Shown one piece after another: positions 56,670 through 64,000 of a stretch of DNA of 64,000 nucleotides (within the stretch, counting starts at the first letter, position 1; the number at the start of each line of letters is the position of its first letter). The DNA is taken from positions 744,001 to 808,000 of the forward strand of contig NC_088940.1 of assembly GCF_033473495.1 (NCBI RefSeq). Direction: 5' to 3'. Source of the DNA: Cercospora beticola (lineage: Eukaryota > Ascomycota > Dothideomycetes > Mycosphaerellales > Mycosphaerellaceae). A program made the position numbers and the translations under genes. The notes below the pieces were generated by a model that was given only the letters and a program-made list of their open reading frames with translations, was not told where the DNA came from and did not search any database.

Positions 56670-57353
56670 TCAGGACTTCTGGTGTCTGCCATCATCTCCA
56701 TTCTCATACGGACCTCCACTTTCCTTGACCTGACCATTCTTCTCATTGCTGTCCTTGGACTGCTGGCTCCACTTTGGTGCCTCGTCCTTGCCACTTTCTT
56801 CCTCCTCGTCGCCCTCCTCTTTCGTCTTGTGTACAGTCTGAGGATCGTGCTCGGCGGGGCTGTAGATCGTGACGAGCTCCAACGGCTGGGTTTTGGAGGT
56901 GTTGATGAATTGATGCTGGGTGCCTGCTGGTACCACGACGACATCGGATGCTTTCACGTTCTGGCTACTCGTCAGCAGGCCGCCTACCACTGGAGGTGAG
57001 CTACGACATACTTGGTCTTTCCCAGCCACAGTGGCCTTCCCTTCACCGCTTGTGAAGAGTAGGACTTGGTCGACAGTGTGCACTTCGTCCCCAATGTCAC
57101 CTCCCACTGGGATCTCCATCGTTACGATCTGGGAATAGAGGCCTGTATGCAGGACCTTTCTGAACTGTCCAAACTCCCGCTTCCTGGACGCCAGCCCCTC
57201 AAAGTACACCAGCTCATGCTTAGGTGGGTTCTTCGAGACCTTTGAATCTTTACCCATGATTGCTGTGGTTGCTGAGAATGGGCGTAATGCTGTAGTTCGT
57301 AGGATTGGACGCGAATGCTGTAGTAGGCGTGTACTTACGCGAGAGCAGAGCAT
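56670..57353 (-). CDS. Cupin-domain protein with mitochondrial presequence
   Basis: Exons 57353-57012 and 56960-56670 surround a 51-nt intron (GTATGT...CCAG) that is itself in frame, so reading through would add 17 residues; spliced length is 210. The first 33 residues are basic with LRPFSATT, a typical mitochondrial presequence. The cupin barrel spans about residues 45-150: GDIGDEVHTVDQVLLFTSGEG and, after the splice, VPAGTQHQF. A His at the first motif and one in the second can bind a metal. The last 55 residues are highly charged and disordered. Substrate is unknown; similar small cupins are common in bacteria. Confidence 0.8.
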   Translation of the reverse strand: MLCSRVSTRLLQHSRPILRTTALRPFSATTAIMGKDSKVSKNPPKHELVYFEGLASRKREFGQFRKVLHTGLYSQIVTMEIPVGGDIGDEVHTVDQVLLFTSGEGKATVAGKDQVCRSSPPVVGGLLTSSQNVKASDVVVVPAGTQHQFINTSKTQPLELVTIYSPAEHDPQTVHKTKEEGDEEEESGKDEAPKWSQQSKDSNEKNGQVKESGGPYENGDDGRHQKS

Positions 57354-57791
57354 TTTGAAGGAAGACCTACCACTGCCGCACTATGACAGCGTGCATATAT
57401 GGTTACCAAAGACATCGCGATTCGAGGACCTCACATCATGTTGATGTCAGCGACGCGTTCATGGTTCGTGGAGCTTCCTGTGTCAGCATCATCGTCTGTT
57501 CGAGCCCGCGAGCACGTGCCAACGCGGGCCGGGACCGAGACCGGAGGTGAAGTGAGGAGAGCCAATGATTGATGGAAGTCTCCAATCCTTCGAAGGAACG
57601 TGTTGATTCAGATGCTGCGAGGTGGCAGCCGTCTCTGTTTGAAGATATTGATATGATCGCAGTTTTCAGCATAGCATACTTCTCCATCAATCGGCAATGA
57701 TTGTCCGAGAAGGATCGATGTCGGCATCGGATTTGTGAAATCGCTTGGCAAGAAGCTTCGTCCCCCTTGCCAAACTCAAGTCCAACCCAAC
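57354..57791. promoter_or_regulatory. Divergent promoter region
   Basis: 438 bp between the starts of the cupin gene and the Zn2Cys6 regulator. No gene is seen. Confidence 0.45.
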
Positions 57792-60130
57792 ATGTCGTAT
57801 CTGGTGACTCAAGGGCAGGCACCCTCCACGGATAAGACACAATCAACTCCTCGCCTCGTCCCTCTTGCGCCAGCGGCTGCCATTCCGGTGCGACAAGACA
57901 ACAGCGGCAAAGATGTCCAACTCATGCCATTCAGTTGCACAACCTGTGCTAAAAGGAAAGTGAAGTGTGACAAACTCCCCGGTACATGTTCAGCCTGCCG
58001 CAAAAGTCGAGTAGAATGCCAGTATCTGGAGCCAGCACCTCGGAAAAAGAAGCGGAAACCAGTAGAAGATCTACAGGATCGGCTTGACAGATATGAAAAG
58101 CTTCTCCACGAACACGGTATCATTCCGAAGGATGAAGGTAGCACGTCGAGTACGACGGAGACGAGCAAGTCACGGCAGAACAGCGCATCTGGGAGTCCCA
58201 TGACCCTGTTCGGTCCTGCTCCCCAAGGACTCCACAAGACTGGAAAGTTGGTCCAGGGTCGGGGCAAGACCAGATATATCGATAGCAATATTTGGCGCAA
58301 CCTGGCCGATCATATGGGCCTTTCTTCTGACGAAGGGGAAGACGACTACGACGAGCATGAAGACACGCCCGCATCAGCCGAGCCCTTGGACCCGGCTTCG
58401 GCTGCCTTCTTCGGACCAACAACACCATCTCAAAATCTGCTGGACGCGCATCCCAGCTACGAGACAGCTGTAAAGCTCTGGAAGCTCTACGTGAGGAATG
58501 TCGACCCCATTTGCAAGCTTGTGCATGTGCCTACTGGCAAAGCAATGGTCGAGAAAGCAGCTGCGGATCCTAGCGCTATTGACAGAGTCACCGAGTGTCT
58601 TCTATTTGCAATATACCACTTTGCCGTCGCGTCGACATCTGAGCGGGAGTGCGAAGACACATTCGGCGAGTCATGGGTCGTGATGCAGAGGCGATACCAC
58701 AACGCAACGAGACAGGCGCTGGTTGCGGCGCACTTCCTGCGAACTACAGAGCTGGCCGTGCTGCAAGCATTTGTGCTGTTTCTATTGCCGATGCGCAATC
58801 GGTATGACCCGCACACTTTCTGGATTTTGACAGGCATTGCAGTGCGAATAGGTCAGCGAATGGGCTTGCACAGAGATGGCGAGGAGATGGGTCTTAATCC
58901 TTTTGACGTGCAGATGCGACGTAGAGTGTTTTGGCAACTGCTCCCGCTCGATGGTATGTCTGGACAGCTATCCGGAACGGGAATTGCTATTTCCGCAGAT
59001 TCATGGGACACGAAACAGTGAGTGATTTTCAAAGCTCGTGCTTTGACGTTGTGCTTATCCGCCACAGACCTTTGAACATCAATGACGAAGATATTTGGCC
59101 CGGAATGGAGACTCCGCCTGTTGAAAGGCAGGGTGCTACTGACATAATTTTCGTTTTGGCCAGGACAGAGATCGGCAAATTCCACCAGAAAGTGAAACCA
59201 CAACTAGGTCTCTGGTCGAAACTATGGGAAGCCGAAGATCAAGCTGCAATTCAGAATGCTCTTTCTGACGTGGAGCGGCATATGGAGGAGAAATATATTC
59301 GCTACTGCGACTTCGGAATTCCGGTCCATTGTATGGGTGAGTATTTGCTATGAGGCATCTTCAACGCGCAAGAGGCTTGTCTTAGACATCTTCGTACCAC
59401 CTACTGACTACTTTTGGTAGCGATGGCGATGTGTCGTGGCGCTCTCCAGTCTGGGCGTCTCCGGGTCAAGCTAGGCATGGCCAAGAATCACGGCTCGACT
59501 CCTGATGAGCGCAGATCGTTATACACCCTTGCGAGCAAAATCCTGGACCTGGATATTGCCGTTCACGAGAACGCTTCTCTTCAGCGGTTTGACTGGCATA
59601 TGAAGAGCTTCTTTCAGTGGGATCCCCTGATTTGGATGCTCAACGAGGTTCGCAGGGAAGATACAGTACTCGATCGCGAAGAGGTGTGGGCCAAAGCGAC
59701 TCATATCTACAAATGCCACCCTGAACTTATCGCTGGTAAAAGATCTGATCTGAGTCAGCCGGAGCTCAACCCTGGGCATCGGTCTATCGACCTTGCGCTT
59801 GGCAGACTCACCGTGAGGTCTTGGGACGCAACACAGAAACAGAGGCCATCACCTATTCCAGAACCCTCTTTCATCACAGAACTAAGAAAGGTTATGTCCA
59901 GGAAAGAAATGTCACGGCATTCTAGTACCACGCAGACGCCCAGCCTGCCGGCGAACAGTGTCAATGTGGCTCCTCAGCCACTTCCGGAAATTCCTGTCAG
60001 CAATTACATCAACGGCAACATGCCATGGGGCTTTGCGACCTACGGAGCGCTTGACAATGTCAATAATGATTTGGACTGGATGTTCTGGGACCAGATGTTG
60101 CAAGAACCATCTGCTTTTCCCAATGTGTAA
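57792..60130 (+). CDS. Zn2Cys6 transcription factor with fungal-specific regulatory domain
   Basis: Exons 57792-59017, 59068-59336 and 59421-60130 (introns 50 and 84 nt) give 734 residues. The binuclear zinc cluster has Cys49, 52, 59, 66, 69 and 76, followed by basic RKKKRK and a short coiled coil (LQDRLDRYEKLLHEHG). The fungal_trans domain covers about residues 215-520, with GLHRDGEEMGLNPFDVQMRRRVFWQLL and WDTKQPLNINDEDIWPGM across the first intron. A Trp/Phe/Asp-rich tail (DWMFWDQMLQ) may activate transcription. The gene is convergent with the MFS transporter gene, a frequent arrangement of a pathway regulator, although neighbours do not identify its target. Confidence 0.9.
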
Positions 60131-60369
60131 CGATCTTGATCACGCCATGACAATACCACTGGATCGGTCGTCTTCCACCGCTTACTGCCACCGCAATCGG
60201 CACGGACGATATGACTCTCAGCTTCAGTGCAACACAGCGCATGATGATTCGAACTTCGCTCATCTAGACTCATACATAACCATTTCACCTTTCTGCTTTC
60301 AATCGGGCGCGAAATCGCGCAATGCTAACATGACAGTATTGCATCTGTAGCTCAAGTCGCCTGAATCCA

Positions 60370-62222
60370 TTAATGTGCCATCGAGGGCCTTCCAGTGGAC
60401 TTCTTGGTCGCCCAGCGGCCTGTGTACTGCCGGATCCTCTTCCCATAGATGAACACCGGGATTCCTAACAACCCAATTCCGGCTGTCAAGCCGGCATAAG
60501 CACCAAACGAGCCATCATACCCAGCAGTGTCAATGAACCTGGCCACTCCGTAGCTGGTGCCAAAGGACACAAATCTACGCATAGCCGTGATGACAACCAG
60601 CACGGGAGCAGCTCTTGCTGGGTACGAGGTACGAGTCGAGGAGGTAAGTAATGCCTGCAATGTTACTTCCGATGAATGCGAAATAGTACGCCGCGTATGC
60701 CCAAGCAATTGCGAACCAGTGGTACTTTTCAGGATGCTGGGCCGCTTGTCCATAGATGACACAAGCTACAACGCCGATGAGAATGGGGATCCAAAGCAAG
60801 AGGAGTCGATTCTCTGGCTCGTGAACCCCGCCGTTGCGTCGAGCACGCCACTTGAGCACACGGTCAGAGCCATAGCCCAGGAGAGGCAAAGCTACGAGTG
60901 CGGTGATAATCTGTCCCGGTGTCACGTATGAAGCTGACCTATCCGGCCAGTTGTAAGGTGGACTTGTCACAATGGTGCCATAGGTGGTGCCTAACGCGAT
61001 GTTGACGCCTAGAGTCAGACCGTTGAGGCAGAAGGCCCAAAAGACGTTTGGAAAGAGCATGATTTGGAAGGTGTGCTGCAGGAGGTAAGTAAACTGGGGG
61101 AACTAGAGCGTACGCACTGTACTTACGAAGAAAGTATACCAGCCTTCCTTCCAATCTGGCTCGCCAACAAAGACTAGCATGTCGGACCAGAGTGTCCTGG
61201 GAGCATATCTATCCAGGTCAAAGGCCGGTCGCTCTGACAATCGAATCGCTTTTGCCTCAACGGCCAGCTCTGGGTTGGTCTCGATATCCTCTTTGGTGGC
61301 TTGTCCATACGCCGCAAGCGAACGATTGTACCTGGTCTCAGGTACGAAGAAAATGAAAGCCAAGAAGACTGCTGCGGAGAGCCCACCTCCGAGTATGTAC
61401 CAATTTCCCGGCCCGATTGCACCTGCGATCGGCGAGGCGAAAAGTGTGTATACTGCGCTGATGATGGTTTGGATCGCGGACTGCCACATCAGGAATGTAC
61501 TACGTTCGTGTAGGAAGTGGATTTCCTGGATCATCATGGGCACTAGAGCCTCACTCTGACCAGCGGCGAATCCTAGTATCATTCGGACTCCGAGATGCTG
61601 TTCGTAGGTCTCGACGTAGGCTGCGCCAATGCCTGCCGCAACGAGAATGATGCAAGAGAGGAGATAGATTGGGCGACGACCAATTGCCATCGCGAGTGGC
61701 ATTAAAATGAGGTTCCCAACGCCCATGAACATCGTTGGATATGTCATGAGGGCTGTGATGTCGGCGTATGATGCGCCATCTGCGGATTGTCAGTCCGAAG
61801 CTCCGCAGTGAGAGTGGACGCATTGCTTACGCTCAGCATAAGTTGGGATGTAGAAAGTGAGCAAGCCACCAAAGCCAGCTACCATGCTCAATCCGACGGA
61901 GCTGACTATCAACATATTAGTGGATGGAAAAGGAGTCGTGGATGCTAAATTCTGACACACATCGACAGCAGAACGATGAACACGATCTTCCTCCACGTGG
62001 GCATATTCAATGGATCTGGGAAGGATCAGCATAACGACTGTTGTATCAAGAAGCGAAGACGATACCTCTCGGATCTCTACTCGGAGTCGGCACCAACAAG
62101 ACGTCTTTGGCATCGTTGATGGTGACCGTTCCCATAGTATCCGAAGTCTGAACATTCTTGAGAACCTCGCTCTCGACATCTTCGAGACGATCGATGGTGG
62201 GCTCGAGCTTCTTTTCCGCCAT
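60370..62222 (-). pseudogene. MFS transporter gene, frame broken by a 7-bp duplication
   Basis: Exons 62222-62066, 62015-61959, 61905-61831, 61779-61127 and 61075-60370; introns 50-53 nt (the second splice site is uncertain by 2-4 bases). The protein is a 12-helix major facilitator with a short acidic N-terminus; MTYPTMFMGVGNLILMPLAMAIGRRP covers helix 2-3 and the A-like loop, and PETRYNRS begins the central loop. At 60621-60634 GGTACGA stands twice in tandem, inside the conserved YLLDSYPxRAAP stretch. It shifts the frame, so translation stops at 60575 after 480 residues instead of about 546, losing the last membrane helices. A rescue by a 49-nt intron around the site is possible. Export or import of a small molecule is likely for an intact allele. 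Confidence 0.8.
60621..60634. repeat. 7-bp tandem duplication in the MFS gene
   Basis: GGTACGA is repeated directly on the plus strand. Removing one copy joins two long frames with clear homology on both sides. It could be a strand-slippage mutation, a transposon footprint or an assembly error. Confidence 0.85.
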
Positions 62223-63001
62223 GGCGACTGATCAGTTGCTTCAGTACTAGATGTCGAATGTTTGTGACTCCTAGGCCTGAATCTGGCCTGGACCATGAGA
62301 GATGTGCTCTAATAATATAGCGCAGACTGCAACGAAGCCACAACGTGGGGACCGCGTGGCCATCCCAAGCACCTGCTCTACCACTATCGGCGTGTCAACA
62401 TCTCCTTTGCTAGTATTGCCCGCAACCGATTCTGAGATACCTATCAGGAGGAGGGGTGGGGAAGAGAGGACTTCGGCTTCGGCGGACTAAACTGCCAATA
62501 CATGCCAATACTTCAACTCAGCCATGGTTTGCTGCACTTCGCAACTTGACATTTCATGGCAGTTCGCTACGGCAAAGCATACCCGCATGTACGTCCTGCG
62601 ACCTCTGCGGCAACAGTCTACACTTTCTCGTGTTCAATCAAGACCACCAGATCACCAAGTTCGACTCCACAATACCCCGAGAGCCACTGCACCACAGCAG
62701 TCGCAACGAGATTCCTTCGAACCCATCACCCACCTTCGAACACCGCTTGGGTAAGCCTCGTAGTAGGAAAGAACCAGTGACACGAACATTCGTTCGCTTC
62801 TTCGCTTCGACATGCTGTACCCCGCTCCAAATAGTGGATCTAGCCACTAGTGCGCGAGCCGGTGGGAACAGTGGATGGGGAAAGGGTCTGGAGGAGGCTG
62901 CACCCCACATTTCCGCCCGCCTCTTCACTAGAGTACTGTATACATGCCCACAATCCGTCCCTTCGATCGCAAGCTTCGTTTGTCCTCTCTTTTGCTGTTC
63001 G
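62223..63001. promoter_or_regulatory. Divergent promoter of transporter and dual zinc-finger regulator
   Basis: 779 bp between the two start codons. Control of the transporter by its neighbour is plausible. The frame of the right gene is open further left, so its start could be earlier. No distinct sites were found. Confidence 0.45.
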
Positions 63002-64000
63002 ATGGTCAGCATGGCGGCCAGCCCTCCCAAAAGCCTCGAATCGCCGAAATCAGCCCCACATGTCTGTCAATTGTGTAACAAGAGTTATGAGAGAGCGGAC
63101 CATTTGCATAGGCATTTAGATTCACGTTAGTAGATTTCTTATCCTACTCCCCACCTCATTTGATGTTGCGTAGTCGTCGTGGTCATTGATGGCTGGACCT
63201 CAATCTCGTGTAAGATAGAGACTGATATTCTGTTACTGTAGACCGCAACGAACGCAGTTTCAAATGCACCGATTGTCCTCGAGGTTTCAATCGAAGAGAT
63301 TTGCTGTTGCGCCACCAAGCTACTCATGCGAAAAATGCTGCGAGTGGAAAAACGGGACCTGATCGATCGAATGAGCGGGCGATTAAGGCTTGTGATCCTT
63401 GTGTGATTTCGAAATTGAAATGGTGAGTGACCCATCCTCCTTCTTGAGAACTTGATTGATGAGAATGCTAATTATTTTGTAAGTGACAATTCGAGACCTT
63501 GCCAAAGATGCAAAAAGCGTAAGATCGACTGCAGAACTGATTCGGTTGATCGTGATCGAACAGTAAAGGCAGCTTCTGTGGTGGCAGCAGGAGAAACTCA
63601 GGAGCAACAGCAAGGAAAGGAGTCCATCACGTTGCCTTCGCCACCGGATAGTGCGAGCAATAATGGCTTTGCTGGTCTATCGTCTTCAGGGAATCCAGCG
63701 ACTCTGGGCAGCGCGGCCTCGTTGCCACAACTGCAAGACGATAGTCAATGGCACTTGCCCGACATGACATTTCCGACCTTCTTCGACCAGATCATGGCAC
63801 CAGACTTCGTGGCATCAGATTCCATGAATCTGCCGCTGGACATCTTTAATCACATGCCTGAACAAGATTGGCTGGGCGACAACATGGACATCTTCGGAGT
63901 CGACTTCACGCCTACCATCGACGAAGCCTTCGAGATCACAAACATGTTGCCCATGCCTCAAGAACAGAACGAGACATCGAATACAGAGCAGCCGGAAAAC
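63002..64000 (+). CDS. Transcription factor with C2H2 fingers and a Zn2Cys6 cluster (partial)
   Basis: Exons 63002-63125, 63242-63422 and 63484 to the window end (introns 116 and 61 nt) give the first 274 residues. The first C2H2 finger (CQLCNKSYERADHLHRH plus the splice) spans residues about 22-45; the second, CTDCPRGFNRRDLLLRHQATH, follows. A Zn2Cys6 cluster comes next: CDPC, KLKC over the second splice, then CQRCKKRKIDC. This fusion of two DNA-binding modules is a known fungal regulator architecture. A Ser/Gln-rich and then acidic/aromatic region follows (DWLGDNMDIFGVDF), as in activation domains. The fungal_trans domain should lie beyond the edge. A second ATG is at 63011. Confidence 0.85.

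Noticed and set aside
61076..61126. A 33-nt intron in the MFS gene using the first CCCCAG acceptor
   Set aside because: Too short for a fungal intron. The next acceptor, CTGCAG, gives 51 nt in the same phase and was preferred.

Overview
The window reads as a chromosome segment of a filamentous ascomycete (Pezizomycotina, most likely Dothideomycetes; the placement is inference). Genes are broken by many short introns, mostly 46-64 nt, with GT..AG ends and fungal donors such as GTGAGT or GTAAGT. Gene content is fungal: Zn2Cys6 and C2H2 transcription factors, a rhodopsin-domain (PTH11-like) membrane protein, a P450, a small secreted Kex2-processed protein and a LaeA/UMTA-type methyltransferase. 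Exon joins below were deduced by eye from splice signals, reading-frame phase and family similarity. Each full multi-exon model closes to a whole number of codons, apart from the transporter with a frameshift.

Layout. 0-5 kb: the end of an SDR, a Ure2-like GST, an unknown protein and a five-exon SDR. 5-12 kb: a gene-poor stretch, then an intronless homologue of bacterial OpgH/MdoH glucosyltransferase, a truncated RNase H gene ending in a hairpin, and a small secreted protein. 12-28 kb: an FAD amine/amino-acid oxidase with a C-terminal repeat domain, a CCDC47-like ER protein, an F-box/2EXR-like protein, a SAM methyltransferase with a long disordered tail, an alpha/beta hydrolase, a PTH11-like receptor and two disordered proteins.

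31-40 kb is the most lineage-specific part. Three coiled-coil proteins sharing an F-x-E-S motif lie among genes with a DUF6590-like domain, and one gene carries both modules. 41-48 kb: a P450 with a degenerate I-helix, a glutathionyl-hydroquinone reductase, an (R)-selective transaminase and a secreted lipocalin whose stop codon is one base from that of the transaminase.

49-64 kb: a divergent phytanoyl-CoA-dioxygenase-like and FAD-monooxygenase pair; a large single-exon, highly divergent Argonaute that seems to lack the catalytic residues; a mitochondrial-looking cupin; and a regulator-transporter-regulator block (Zn2Cys6 factor, MFS transporter with a 7-bp duplication that breaks its frame, and a C2H2 plus Zn2Cys6 factor cut by the window edge). 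The oxygenase pair, transporter and regulators could form a small catabolic or secondary-metabolite cluster. That is inference, because no backbone synthase is present.
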